A stretch of DNA of 64,000 nucleotides from Closterium sp. Naga37s-1 (Eukaryota; Streptophyta; Zygnematophyceae; Desmidiales; Closteriaceae), in NCBI GenBank assembly GCA_947471745.1, contig CANJKZ010000930.1, forward strand, positions 1 through 64,000. The letters run 5' to 3'. Each line of letters begins with the position of its first letter. Within the stretch, counting starts at the first letter, position 1. Made by a program: the position numbers and the translations under genes. Positions 52,220-63,772 of the stretch are shown here, piece by piece. The notes under the pieces are model-generated. The model did no database searches, was not told the origin of the DNA, and saw only the letters and a list, made by a program, of their open reading frames with translations.

Positions 52220-55200
52220 TGCTTCGCCTATTTGACTGACACCTGGCACGCAGAGTTTGGCGACGAGGCTGAGACCCCCCACTGGCTTGAGCTGCTTAGG
52301 TCGGGCGTTGATGTCTTTGCTGTAGACTATGACGCCATCCTTACTGCCATGTCTGCTTTGCCTGGTGGTGCTGCGAGTGACAGTTACCTGTGTGTGCAGT
52401 ACGACCCCGGTATAGAGGTTGCTGCTCTAGGTGCTAGTGAGGCTGCTGCCTTAGGTGCTGGTGAGTCTGCTCTCTCAGGTACTGCGCCTGCAGAGGCCTT
52501 GCACACCTTCACGCTTGACTCAGGTGCTTCCCGCTGCTTCTTCCGTGACAGTACCGCACTCACACAATTCCCTGCACCTGTTGCAGTCTCTTTGGCTGAC
52601 CCCTCAGAGGACCCAGTTCTTGCATGATCCACCACTGTGCTTCCGTACCCAGCGGTTCCGTCTAACTCACTGTCAGGTCTCCACCTCCCCTCGTTTGCGA
52701 CGAACTTGGTGAGCAACGCCGTCCTCCAGGATCATTGGGTTGACACATTTACCCCTGAAGGACAGCGTGTGGCGACCTGTACGTGCTCCAGGACTGGCCG
52801 TCACCTGGCCACGTTCACCCGTCGGCCAGGGTCGAGTCTTTACACACTGACGACTGTGTCTCCTCAGGTAGCTGTTGTCGGTCAGGTGTCTGCGTCAGGT
52901 CTGGTAGCCTCCCCTTGTGAGTGTCGCTCCGTGTCGCACCAGACTCTTCTCTAGCACCACCGCCTGAGTCACCCCTCCTTGCCACGTCTCCGTGGCATGC
53001 ACCGTCGCCTCCTTGTGTCTGGTCTTCCTAGGTCTCTCCCTCCCCTCCCTGCCTCGCCTGCACCTCCCTGCCTTCCTTGCGTCGAGGGGCGGCAGTGCGC
53101 CGCTCCTCACTCCTCCTCGTTTCCCTCGACAGAGGCTCCTCTGCAGACCCTCAACCTGGACGTGTGGGGCCCAGCCCGCGTTCGTGGACAGGGCGGTGAG
53201 CGGTACTTTCTGCTGTTTGTCGACGACTACTCGCGTTACATCACGGTCTTCCCTTTGCGCACCAACGGTGAGGTCCCTGCTGTCCTGATCCCTTGGATCC
53301 GAGCAGTTCGTCTCCAGCTCCGCCGCAGGTTCTGCCAGGACCTTCCTGTCCTGCGTCCGCACTCTGACAGAGGTGGCGAGTTCACCTCCGACCTCTTGCG
53401 GGCCTTCTGTCAGGGGGAGGGCATCGAGCAGTCGTTCACGCTTCTGGGCTCACCGCAGCAAAATGGGGTTGCTGAGCGCCGCATTGGCTTAGTCATGGAG
53501 GTCGCTCGTACCTCCTTGATCCATGCGGCGGCTCCCCATTTTCTGTGGCCGTTTGTGGTCCGGTACGCCGTGCAACAGCTCAACCTTTGGCCCCGTGTCT
53601 CCTTGCCGGAGACCTCGCCCACACTGCGTTGGACGGGGGAGGTTGGCGATGCGTCGCGTTTCCGGGTCAGGGGTGCTCGTGCCCTTGTCCGCGATACGTC
53701 CGCGGATAAGCTCTCCTCCCGCACCATTCCCTGTGTCCTCCTTGGCTTTGTCCCTGACGCGCCTGGCTGGCAGTTATACCACCCCACCTCGCGCCGTGTC
53801 TTCCCCTCTCACGACGTCACCTTTGACGAGTCGGTTCCTTTCTACCGTCTCTTCCCCTACCGCACTGCCCCTCTCCCTCCCCCGCCAAATTTCCTCGCTC
53901 CAGGTCCCCCTCCGGTAGACCCCCTCCCCCCTTAGGGTCCTGCTCCTTCAGGTGTGTCTCAGGTAGACCCGCCCCCCGTGGCTGAGCCTGTAGAGGTCAC
54001 TAGCGACTCCGGTGCTGCTGCGGGAGGTGCTACTGGGGGTGCTGCGTCTGGGGGTGAGCCTACGCGTGAGGTGCTGGGGAGTGCGGAGCCTGGGGGTGCT
54101 GAGCCTGCGGCTGCGGAGTCTGGGGGTGCTGAGCCGGAGGGTGCCGGGTCGGGGGGTGCTGAGTCTGCTGGCGTTCCTCTGGGTCTCGTTTCACGACGCG
54201 GGCCTGTCTCACCACAGCAGGCATGAGAGTGGCTTGCGTCGCGTACCCGCGTGAGGAGTCGTGCTGCTGGAGCTGCTTGTCGTGGAGGCGCTGGGAGTGC
54301 TGGTGTCTCTGGTCCTGGAGGTGCTCATACTGGAGGTACTGGAGCTGACAGAACTGGTACTATTCCTGGGGGTGCTGAGCCTGCGGCTGCGGAGCCTGGG
54401 GGTGCTGAGCCTACGAGTGCGGAGCCTGGGGGTGCTGAGCCGGAGGGTGCCGGTCGGGGGGTGCTGAGTCTGCTGGCGCTCCTCTGGGTCTCGTTTCACG
54501 ACGCGGGCCTGTATCACCACAGTAGGCACGAGAGTGGCTTGCGTCGCGTACCCGCCTGAAGAGTCGTACTGCTGGAGCTGCTTGTCATGGAGGCGCTGGG
54601 AGTGGTGGTGTCTCTGGTCCTGGAGGTGCTCGTACTGGAGGTACTAGAGTTGCCGGGACTGGTACTGCTCCTGGAGCTGGAGGTGTCTGCTCTTGGGGTG
54701 TTGCTGCTGGAGGTACTGGGGCTGGAGGCTCTGGAGCTGGTGCTGTCGACCCTAGCGTTGGAGTCCCTGGAGTTGGAGGTGCCGGTTCTGGGGGTGCTGC
54801 TGCTGGAGGCCCTGGAGTTGGTACTATCGACTCTGGAGTTAGGGACCCTGGGGCTGGAGGTGCTGGTTCTGGGGGTGCTGCTACTGGTGGCGCTGGAGCT
54901 GGAGGTTCTTGAGCTGCTGGAGGAGCTGGAGCTGGAGATGCTGCTGCTGGAGTCACTGGAGCTGGAGGTGCTGCTGCTGGAGGCGCTGGAGCTGGAGGTT
55001 CTGGAGCTGCTGGAGGCGCTGGAGCTGGAGGTGCTGCTGCTGGAGGCGCTGGAGCTGGAGGTTCTGGAGCTGCTGGAGGCGCTGGAGCTGGAGGCGCTGG
55101 AGCTGGAGGTGCTGCTGCTGGAGTTACTGGAGCTGGAGGTGCTACTGCTGGAGGCCCTGGGGCTGGAGGTTTTGGAGCTGCTGGAGGCACTGGAGCTACT

Positions 55201-57468
55201 GGTAATGGTGGCACTGCATCGCCACGACTGTTTTTCGCTCCGCCGTCACCGTCGTCTCTGCTACCGCCTGATCCTGTGCTTTGCCAGGTTCTTAGCCTCC
55301 CGTCTTCTACTGGCCTCCCGTTACAGCCCGGCGCACCACTGCTTGCTCCTTCTCCTTACACTAAGCAGACAGACTTGCTTAAAGAGCGTCGTGAGCATGC
55401 GTCTCGTCCTGCCTCGCCTGTTCGCGCGCGTCGCATTGGTAGTCGTGTTCCTCGTGAGCTTTCGCCTCCTGTCCCTGGCACGCACGCTATGGCACTTTGT
55501 CCTTCCTTTGTTCCACAGCGTGTTCCCCTACCGTCTCCTCCTGCGTCTTCTCTGGCTGACGTTCAGGACCTCGAGTCTGACCTGGTTCGTGCTGCTCACC
55601 CTACTGTCACGTGTCTGCTAGCTACTGTTGTCACTGACCCGTCGTTTGAGTCTGCTGCTGCGTCTGCCTTAGTCTCTGAGCTGGTTGACTTTGCTGCTGC
55701 CTGTCGTCTCCACTTCGCTGCTAGTCTTGTTGCTCAGTCTGAGTCTGTGTGTCCTCTGTCCATCGGGGGTGAGTGTGCTCTTGGCACGGACGTCCTTGAG
55801 GAAAGGCAGGAGGACTTTGAGTGTCTTGGAGCCGCTGCGCCTCATCTCGTGGCCATGCTGCTTGCCCATGGGGGAGACCCGGATGCTCCAGACATCTTGA
55901 CCCCGCGCTCTTACGCTGAGGCGATCGCGGGTGAGTACTCCTCTCAGTGGCAGACAGCCATGGACGCAGAGATGGCATCCTGGAAGTCCACAGGCACTTA
56001 CGTTGACGCAGTTCCCCCTTCTGGGGCGAACGTAGTCGATGGCATGTGGATTTTCAGGGTGAAGCGGCCGCCTGGTTCTCCGCCTGTCTTCAAGGCGCGT
56101 TACGTTGCACGAGGCTTCAGTCAGTGACAGGGAGTTGACTTCTTCCAGACCTTCTCCCCCACCACGAAGATGACAACTCTTCAGGTTCTGCTGCACGTTG
56201 CCGCTCAGCGTGACTACGAGCTTCACTCCCTGGACTTTAGCATAGCGTTCTTACAGGGCAGTCTGCACGAGGAGATCTGGCTGCGCCGCCCACCTGGCTT
56301 CACTGGGTCGATCCCTCCTGGTACCCAGTGGAGCCTCCGCCGGCCAGTCTACGGTCTCCGTCAGGCGCCTCGCGAGTGGCACAACACACTAAGGACGACA
56401 CTTGCGGCTCTTGGGTTTGCTCCTTGGTCTACTGACGCGTCGCTGTTTCTGCGCACCGACACTTCGTTGCCACCGTTCTACATCCTCGTGTACATCGACG
56501 ACTTGGTCTTTGCCACTGCTGACACTGAGGCTCTCGCCCTTGTGAAGTCGGAGCTATAGAAGAGACACACGTGCACAGACCTGGGTGAGCTGCGCAGCTA
56601 CCTTGGCCTACAGATCACCCGGGACAGAGCACGGTGCACCATCACACTGAATCAGTCACACATGGTGCAGCAGGTCCTTCAGCGCTTCGGCTTCACTTGG
56701 TCCTCGCCACAATCCACTCCTTTAGCTACCGGTCACTCGCTCTCAGCTCCACCTTAGGACGAGTCTGTAGAGCTGAGTGGCCCGTACCCAGAGCTAATGG
56801 GCTGCCTCATGTACCTGATGACCTGCACTTGTCCTTACCTCGCGTACCCTCTTGGCCTTTTGGCACGCTACGTGGCTCCTGGTAGGCACCGAAAGGTGCA
56901 CATGGATGCTGCGAAGAGGGTACTGCGCTACTTGTGCAGTACATCGGGCATGGGGCTCGTGCTTGGAGGGCGGAGCTCAGTTGTCCTCACTGGGCACTCA
57001 GACGCTTCTTGGGTTGACGACCTGGCTACGCAGCGGTCGTCACAGGGTTACACGTTCAGCCTTGGCTCTGGCTCTGTTTCTCGGCAGTCTACACGCTCGT
57101 CTTTTGTTCTCAGCTCCAATTGTGAGGCTGAGATCTACGCCACAGCCATGGCTGCACAGGAGCTACGCTGGCTCACCTACGTGCTGACTGACTTGGGAGA
57201 GAGGCCTCGTTCTCCTCCAGTTCTGTACGTCGACAACAAGGCTGCCGTTGCCTTGTATCAGGACCACAGACTGGAGCATAGAACGAAGCACATCGCTCTG
57301 CATTACTTCCTTGCTCGAGAGTTGCAGCAGCGTGGTCAGCTTCGTGTCGCTCACGTGCCCACCCGGGCCAACACGGCTGATGTGTTCACCAAGGCCCTTC
57401 CGGCTGGTGATCATCAGTGCTTCTGCACTGCTCTAGGCCTGGTGCCTACATTTCCTCACTTGCTGTAG
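52220..57468 (+). pseudogene. copia pol pseudogene (protease, integrase, RT, RNase H)
   Basis: Fragments in order: protease FTLDSGASRCFF near 52514; zinc region CLPCVEG near 53070; integrase FVDDYSRYITVF, HSDRGGEF, QQNGVAERRIG at 53216-53490; linker of Gly/Ala/Glu-type repeats 54000-55200; RT from about 55950 with GMWIFRVKR and ILVYIDDLVFA (YIDD); RNase H with GHSDASWVDD, NCEAEIYATA, LYVDNKAAVAL and ADVFTKALPAG up to TAG 57466-57468. Stops interrupt it at least near 52625, 52954, 53934, 56125, 56557 and 56756, and the linker contains frame changes. Confidence 0.85.
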
Positions 57469-57763
57469 ACTCTGGTTGTACTGTGATACATATATATACA
57501 CCTGCATGTTTACTCTTGCTAGGTAGTGATCACTGTACTGTTGTTGTTGCATATATACCTTTGCATGTGAACTGGCCTTGTGGCCCTTTGTTTGTGCTCG
57601 GAGTGTGTGGTGACGTTGTGATCCACCCTGAGCTTGCTTTGCTTTTCTTGACTGGTCTTGTGACCCCTTGTTCTCCCTCACTTTGCCTATGGGGGTGTGT
57701 CAAACCATATCTGTGCTAGTTGTGTGTAGGCTATAGTGGGGTAGCCCATGTGGGGTACAACCC

Positions 57764-58315
57764 GTGCTTGGCCTGGCGGTGGAGACCTATGGGGCCCTGG
57801 CCAGGGACACCCAGAGGTTCCTACGCATGCTCGGGACACAGGCGGCCAAGAAAAAGTACAGATAGGGGAGGCTCACTACGGTGGCCTCCAAGCTCACTGC
57901 ACATTACTGACAGCACTGGTCGGTAATGCTACAGCACAGCCAGGCCAATACCATGCTGGCCAAGTCGAATAGGGCCACGGAACGGGCCTTCCCCCAGGCG
58001 CTAGCAGACCCGTGGGAGCCCCGCCTAGGGGACCTCTGGCAGGTCCTGGAGGACGATTTGGACTGGGGGCCGGACCTAGATGTGTGAGGGGCCCGGGCAA
58101 AGGGGACCCCAGGCAGTGGTGCCCGGGTGACAGGTATTTGGTAGGCCCTGGCTTCGCCGGGCCAATTAGCAGGATGGAGATAGGTCGTTGCTTGTCTGCT
58201 TGTTTGCTTGTTTGCCGGCGGGTTGGCTTGTTCGCTAGTATACATGCTAGGATGAGTTCTTCTTACATGCCTGGCCTGTACCTTGCTTACTATCAATGAA
58301 GGACCGCTTGAGAGA
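57764..58315 (+). mobile_element. 5'-truncated LINE-like fragment
   Basis: Begins abruptly inside the copia 3' LTR with LAVETYGALARDTQRFLRML, which corresponds to PLAVETYGCPCDEVPTFLKLL in the longer element at 63530. It continues through about 300 bp of degenerate C-terminal coding sequence and a 3' UTR with the (g/t)cttgcttgtttg words and actatcaatgaaggaccgct. The same end (actatcaatacaaaggattg) closes the window. Truncation at the 5' end with a retained 3' end is typical of target-primed reverse transcription. Confidence 0.75.
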
Positions 58316-58318
58316 GAG

Positions 58319-58319
<1 letters not shown>

Positions 58320-58410
<91 letters not shown>
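58320..58410. repeat. (GA)n microsatellite
   Basis: Almost pure (ga)n over about 85 bp directly after the LINE-like 3' end. Confidence 0.95.
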
Positions 58411-58843
58411 CACATAGGCCCCTTCCCTTAGCCTCTCAGCCCTTGTCCCCTTAGTATAAAGTCTCTAGTGGCTGGTTCCAGAGCTCATTATTCATTGTGG
58501 GCACTCATTCTCTCCTAACCGAGCGGCAGAGAGAGAGCGAGAGAGAGAGGAGAGAGAGAGAGAGAGGCACATAGGCCCCTTACCTTAGCCTCTCAGCCCT
58601 TGTCCCCTTAGTATAAAGTCCCTAGTGGCTGGTTCCAGAGCTCATTATTCATTGTGGGCACTCATTCTCTCCTAACCGAGTGGCAGAGAGAGAGCGAGAG
58701 AGAGAGGAGAGAGAGAGAGAGAGGCACATAGGCCCCTTACCTTAGCCTCTCAGCCCTTGTCCCCTTAGTATAAAGTCCCTAGTGGCTGGTTCCAGAGCTC
58801 ATTATTCATTGTGGGCACTCATTCTCTCCTAACCGAGCGGCTC
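58411..58843 (+). repeat. 157-bp tandem repeats (2.7 copies) with TATA-like motif
   Basis: Units start at 58411, 58568 and 58725 (cacataggccccttmcctta). They are almost identical; each holds ccttagtataaagtc and ends with a GA-rich stretch, which is missing from the last. The array lies just upstream of the longer LINE-like element and could be its promoter monomers. Confidence 0.8.
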
Positions 58844-59018
58844 GCGCCGGCCGCCTTCGGCGGCCGACGCTCGACAGTGCGGCCTTCGGCCGCGCGCTAG
58901 GGGTGGCAAGTGTCAACACACACAGAGCTATAATCAGGCTTACAAGAAATGACAACAACAGTCACGGCCTAGGCAACGCTACGTCCTACGGCAAGGATGG
59001 CGGGGGCACCGGCGGAAA

Positions 59019-60740
59019 CTACATCTGATCCGCGTCAAGAACAGCAAGGAGCCCCGTCATCGAGCGATGAAGCTCGCGCACCACCACCGTGGTTGCGTCG
59101 ATCAGGTCGACTGCAGTCGCTGCGCGCATCACCCGGCGCAGACCACGGAGCGCAGTCCCAAGCTGTCCAACGCCCGCAACTCCACTCCGCGCGGGCGCAG
59201 CCAACACGGGCGCAAGGAGCTCGGCAAGCCGGTCAGCGGCATCCGAGCACTCGTCCAGGGGGCTGCCTACCAGAGGCACGCCGCGAGAAAGAGCCGCGTG
59301 ACAATACACCTGGATCAGGTGAACAGCCCGCAGACCCTCAGAGAGGCGCCAAAGCTGCCCGAGAGACGCCTCAGGCACATCCGCCGAAGGAGACGGCCCT
59401 ACCAGCGATTGTATCGGAAGATCAGCAGCTGGCGGATCAGGAGCCATGGGCAGCAGAGATGGATACTGCGGCGTCACCGGTCCTGCGCCCGCGGTCACGA
59501 ACTCCATGCCCGCCATTGGAGGAACCCACGGCAACCGCAGACGGTTCCCAGGAGCAGCAACAGATGCAACGGCAGCACAAGGAGGAGGAGCGGCAGACGA
59601 GGGAGGAGGAGGAGCAGGCGCATAGGGCGCAGCTGGAGGAAGAGACACCGGCGCAGGAGCGACGCGCGGCAAATTGCTCAGGCTCGCCCGCCCGTTCCGC
59701 TCCTCGCGCATCGCGTTAGACACAACTCGCTGCAAGTCGGCCATTTTCACCGGCTGATCATACACCCAGCCGCCACTGCGACCACGCCCACCCCACCAGC
59801 CCCCTTGGCCGCCACGGGGTGCAGCTCGGTTTGCCTGCGAACCTCGGCGCCGAGGGGAATCGTGCCGCCGCCGTGACATCTCCCGCTCGTTACACGGCAC
59901 AGGGGAATGAGGCCGATGCTGCCGACGGCCCGGGGACGGAGGACGTTGAGCAAGAGGAACAAGAGCAGAGGGTGCGGGAGCAGGACCCGCCTGGACGGTC
60001 GGAGGCAGCGCGGTTGCTGCCGCAGGCAGAGGGGCAGGAGCAACCGGAGGCGACACGCGAGCCGACTGAACCTCCGCCGAGCTCAGGCCGGCGCTGGTGG
60101 GTGGAGGCGGCTGGTAAGCTGGGTCCACAACAGCAGCAGCAGAAAGCGCCATGGCAGGCGCAACCAGTGGCATCGCGGAGGCTGCTCCAACAGCAGCAGA
60201 CGATGCCGCAACCACAGGCACGGGCGCCGACACCCCCACGGGGACAGGTGGAACCACCGGCGCAGGCGTAGGAGTGTGCGCAGGATTTGATGCCGCAGCC
60301 GGCCCAGGGGCAGGCGCAGGAGCAGACGCCGAGGCGAGTGCGGGAGTAGGTGACGACGCAGGCGCAGGACCAGGCGCCTTGCCAGGCGCAGACACCGACG
60401 CCACGACGGGAACGGGCGGCGCAGTAGGCGCGAGGACAGGGCCGGCCTGAGTTACGGATGACGGCGCAGATCGAGGTGCGGGAAGAGGCGACATCCCCAC
60501 GGCTGCCGGCGCCGGGGGAGATACGGTCGGAAGGGCTATTGCAGCTGACGCCATGACAAAGGGCCGCGGCGAATACGGATAATAGTCGTCGCCTAGCGAT
60601 ACAGGCATCGCGGGGCGGACGAGGTGTCGGATGAGGAAAGGCGTCTGGGAGGGGAGGCGGACCAGAGAATGGCTTCCAGAGGGAAGCACGCTGGGCCCTA
60701 ACTCGAAGAGTTGATCGAACGGAAGCTGAGGAGGAAGCAT
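59019..60740 (-). CDS. long opposite-strand ORF upstream of the RT, function unknown
   Basis: 573 codons on the minus strand starting MLPPQLPFDQLFELG. A Pro/Ala-rich middle is followed by a basic RG-rich segment (RGGQGGWWGGRGRSGGW) and a well-behaved helical C-terminus (LGQLWRLSEGLRAVHLIQVY, TALRGLRRVMRAATAVDLID). The C-terminus looks more protein-like than the overlapping + frames at 58997-59719 and 59819-60271. GC-rich DNA easily gives long ORFs in antisense, so it may be a shadow. If real, the element would have divergent gag-like and RT genes. Confidence 0.35.
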   Translation of the reverse strand: MLPPQLPFDQLFELGPSVLPSGSHSLVRLPSQTPFLIRHLVRPAMPVSLGDDYYPYSPRPFVMASAAIALPTVSPPAPAAVGMSPLPAPRSAPSSVTQAGPVLAPTAPPVPVVASVSAPGKAPGPAPASSPTPALASASAPAPAPGPAAASNPAHTPTPAPVVPPVPVGVSAPVPVVAASSAAVGAASAMPLVAPAMALSAAAVVDPAYQPPPPTSAGLSSAEVQSARVSPPVAPAPLPAAATALPPTVQAGPAPAPSALVPLAQRPPSPGRRQHRPHSPVPCNEREMSRRRHDSPRRRGSQANRAAPRGGQGGWWGGRGRSGGWVYDQPVKMADLQRVVSNAMREERNGRASLSNLPRVAPAPVSLPPAAPYAPAPPPPSSAAPPPCAAVASVAAPGNRLRLPWVPPMAGMEFVTAGAGPVTPQYPSLLPMAPDPPAADLPIQSLVGPSPSADVPEASLGQLWRLSEGLRAVHLIQVYCHAALSRGVPLVGSPLDECSDAADRLAELLAPVLAAPARSGVAGVGQLGTALRGLRRVMRAATAVDLIDATTVVVRELHRSMTGLLAVLDADQM

Positions 60741-60881
60741 CTGATCCTACGTTTATAGCTGAAGCGGTGGAAGAGTCCACCACGGAAGAGTCGGGGGAGT
60801 TAGAGGAAGAGGAATGGGAAGGTAGAAGCCGGGCACGCCCAGCACCACGTCAAGCCGCCCCAAGACCAGCCACCCCGGGGG

Positions 60882-62480
60882 GTGAGCCAAACCGGCAGGA
60901 ACCAGACACCACCGCATCAGAGCCCCGCCAATTTTCACCTGAGCAATTGGCCAGAGACACAGCGCGGTTCGGAAGTTGAATTGTGGGACCTGACTCCCCT
61001 ACGCGACAGTCGTCAGCCCCCACTTTCGCGCAAACTCCCTGCTGACATTCGCCCGCTTTTCGCCACTGCCCTCCTGACACCACTACTCCACCTCGCGCAT
61101 AACCCGGGGTCAGTCGCAGGTTGGCGCCTGTTACTCTTCATCCCGCGACTCACCCTTCGCCTCCCCTCAACGGAGAAGCCCGATTGGCCGGCAGTCAAGC
61201 GCTGTCTTCGCCAATTCAACAAAGGCGAATGGCAGCAGCTGTACGACTCGGCAATTACCGCGATCACTGCACCACACCCGCCTCGCCACACGCCAGATGC
61301 CCTTGGCAAACGTGCCAGGGCAGAAGGCCTCGAGCGAAAAGGAAGCCTTCGCAGAGCGATCCTCGCCCTCGAGTCAACGCCGGTCGCCGACCCATCTGCA
61401 ACCATCCTCGCCGCGCTCAAAGCACAACACCCCCCCGCTCCACCTGGAATCATCGATTGGGACATCCCCGATACAGTCCAAGCCGCATCGATCGAAAAAG
61501 GGGACTTCATAAAAATGCTATGCCGCTGCGAGAACGGTGTGGGAGGGGGACCGTCTGGTATGACATTTGAACATCTGCGTGATGCATCACTCGCCAACGC
61601 GGGGGTTACCACTCACCTCCACGCCCTCGTCAACACCATCCTGCGAGGCAAATTGCTAGACGAGGTCTGCTCGCTACTAACAGCCAGCCGTCTCATAGCT
61701 CTAGCCAAGCCCGATAGAGGCACTAGGCCGATAGCGGTAGGAGAGTGTATCTTGCGTTTAGCCGCAAAATCCACCCTCTCCGCCCTCTCCCTAGAATGCC
61801 GGGCGCATTTCCTCCCGTTACAGTACTGCGTTTCCGTCCAAGGCGGTAGTGAAGCAATTATCCACGCCGCGAGAGCTTTCACGAGCGCAAACCTGGATGC
61901 GCTTATACTACAAGCAGACCTGGCGAATGCGTTTAACTCCATTAGCCGTGCAGCAGTAGTCAGCGCACTCCGCGACACTGATCTCCAGGGTCTCCTCCCC
62001 CTCGTCAAAGCATCATATAGTCGGCCAGCCCAGTTGTTCCTTGACGCAGGGTTTGGTTGCGAGGCACTGACCAGCGAGACAGGCGTGCGACAAGGTGATC
62101 CGCTCGGCCCGCTGCTGTATGCCGCGGGGATCCACCCCATCCTCTCTAAAACAGCAGCATCTTACCCAGCAGTTCTGTGCTTAGCATTCGCCGATGACAT
62201 CACATTCCTGGGCCCGGCAGCAGAATGTTATGAAGCTTTCCGCCATTTCACGACAGGACTCCGCGACATGGGACTGACCCACAACCCAGAGAAGTGCGCC
62301 GCATGGAGCGCAGCAGCAACAGATTCCCAGCAGCTGCTACAGGGTGTCCCACTACGCACGGAGGGGCTGAGGGTGCTAGGAAGCTTCATCGGTTCGACAG
62401 AAGGAGCAGCAGCCTTTCTACGGTCACAGTTGGAGACAATGTCGTCCCCTCTACCCCACATAGCATGCATGGACCCATAG
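60882..62480 (+). pseudogene. reverse transcriptase of the LINE-like element
   Basis: The frame is open for 532 codons; homology to the family seems to begin near LPADIRPLFATALLTPLLHL. RT blocks are GPSGMTFEHLRDAS, ALAKPDRGTRPIAVGE, LQADLANAFNSISR (first catalytic Asp), SETGVRQGDPLGPLLYA, LCLAFADDITFLGP (FADD active site) and GLTHNPEKCAAWS. All key residues are present. The frame ends at TAG 62478-62480, but the same frame continues with family-like sequence (ISYLARTTPLYLLL, LPPSLGGLGLADP). The stop is therefore probably a mutation. Further in-frame TAGs are at 62892 and 63312. Confidence 0.8.
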
Positions 62481-63772
62481 GTGGCAGCGCTGCTACTAAC
62501 ACGGTGCATCTCCAGGCGCATCTCCTACCTAGCCCGCACCACACCTCTGTACCTGCTACTCGAAGCTGAGTGGTCAGGGTGGGGCCGGGCCCTGCTGTAC
62601 ACGCTTCTAGATGCTTGTGGGGTGCGTCATCCAAGGGGCGAGGCAGAGGACAGGCGGATCTGGGACCAAGCCTCACTCCCACCCAGCCTAGGCGGCCTGG
62701 GCCTCGCCGACCCTGCAGTAGAGGGCTGCTACAGCTTCCTAGCGAGCTTTGTGCAGGCCCACACACTCCTCGGCCTGTTAGGGGGCCAAGCAGGGGCCAC
62801 CCTGACAGCAGCACTAGACCTACCCGAAGCAGCAAACCACAGCTCGAACGATCTACAGCAGTGGATCCAGGATTGCAGGAGCAGCCTCATGTAGGAGGCA
62901 AGGGATCTTATTTCAGCGGAGCAGGCAAAACCCAAGGGCCAACTGCAGCACCGCCTTGCTCTCTTAGTCCAAGGGGGCCGGAGTGCCGCCCAGATTACCG
63001 CATCCAGGCAGATGGACCTGAACCCACTACTGGGCCACACCCAACGCCTCATGTCCCTCACAGGCTATAGGGCAGGGGACTGGCTCATGGCAATCCCCTA
63101 CATGCCAGCGCTACGGTTACACCCCTGCCACTTCACGTTCGCCCTTCAGTTCCGGCTCGGCATGCCGCTCTCTGTGCCTGACTGCTGTGACTGCAGCAAA
63201 CGATTCCCCATTCTAGATAAAAGGCTGCCGAACCACTTGCTGCGGTGCGGTATAGGACACGGCCGGACCAACACTCACGATGAGCTACGGGACGAGTGCA
63301 TTCGTATGGCGTAGGATGCATGATTTGATGTGCACAAGGAGTGCACCGCCTTCAGCCCGGTGGACAACAAGGGAGCTCGGGGGCAGTGTGGCTGGGAGAT
63401 ATCACAATCACAGATCCAATCAGTAAACGGGACGAAATTGCAAGGAAAGGGAGGGGCTGGGCAGCACGGGAGGCAGCAGACAAGAAGATAGGCCTATACC
63501 TCGGCAGGGCAAAGTATGCTGGGTTTGTCCCATTGGCAGTAGAAACATACGGCTGTCCCTGCGACGAGGTGCCCACCTTTCTGAAGCTGCTGGCGGACAA
63601 AGCTGCACGGAGAATCTTCAACGCGGACCGATCTACCTATCAGGCCGCGAAGATGCTCCATCAGTTCCGCCAGCGCTGGTCGGTCGTACTCCAGAGAGCC
63701 CAGGTAGTGAGCTTTCTCACAAAGCTGAACCTGGCCGTACGAGCAGAGAACCCCCCACTGGGGGGACCATAG
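62481..63772 (+). pseudogene. C-terminal region of the LINE-like polyprotein (Cys/His cluster, putative PD-(D/E)XK-type nuclease)
   Basis: Same frame as the RT up to about 63320 with TAG at 62892-62894 and 63312-63314. Contains CCDCSKRF..NHLLRCGIGHGR, a zinc-binding-like cluster. After a frame change, 63390-63772 reads GDITITDPISKRDEI, AAREAADKKIGLYLGRAKYA and GFVPLAVETYG. The D..E/K..ETYG arrangement suggests a restriction-like endonuclease, as in some non-LTR elements; this is inference. Stop TAG at 63770-63772. Confidence 0.6.

Larger units (their letters stand above)
50609..57763 (+). mobile_element. decayed Ty1/copia retrotransposon
   Basis: 5' LTR about 50609-50741 (TGTCAAGCCATATCTGTGCT ... 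cttgaca), then primer-binding-like TGGTTTCAAAGCAG at 50742-50755. The 3' LTR starts at 57698 with the same sequence but is cut at 57763, where a LINE-like fragment begins. Internal order is the same as in the nested minus-strand copia, and the LTRs are related (shared GGCTATAGTGGGGTAGC), so both belong to one lineage. Most of gag is missing and the pol frame has many stops. Confidence 0.85.

Noticed and set aside
54587..55621. 344-codon Leu/Glu/Val-rich + ORF
   Set aside because: Out-of-frame reading of the Gly/Ala/Glu-type linker repeat of the decayed copia pol.
35173..63314. Reassigned TAG or programmed readthrough across the retroelements
   Set aside because: Host genes here end in TAG as well, and the decayed copia has both TAG and TGA interruptions. 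Simple decay is enough.
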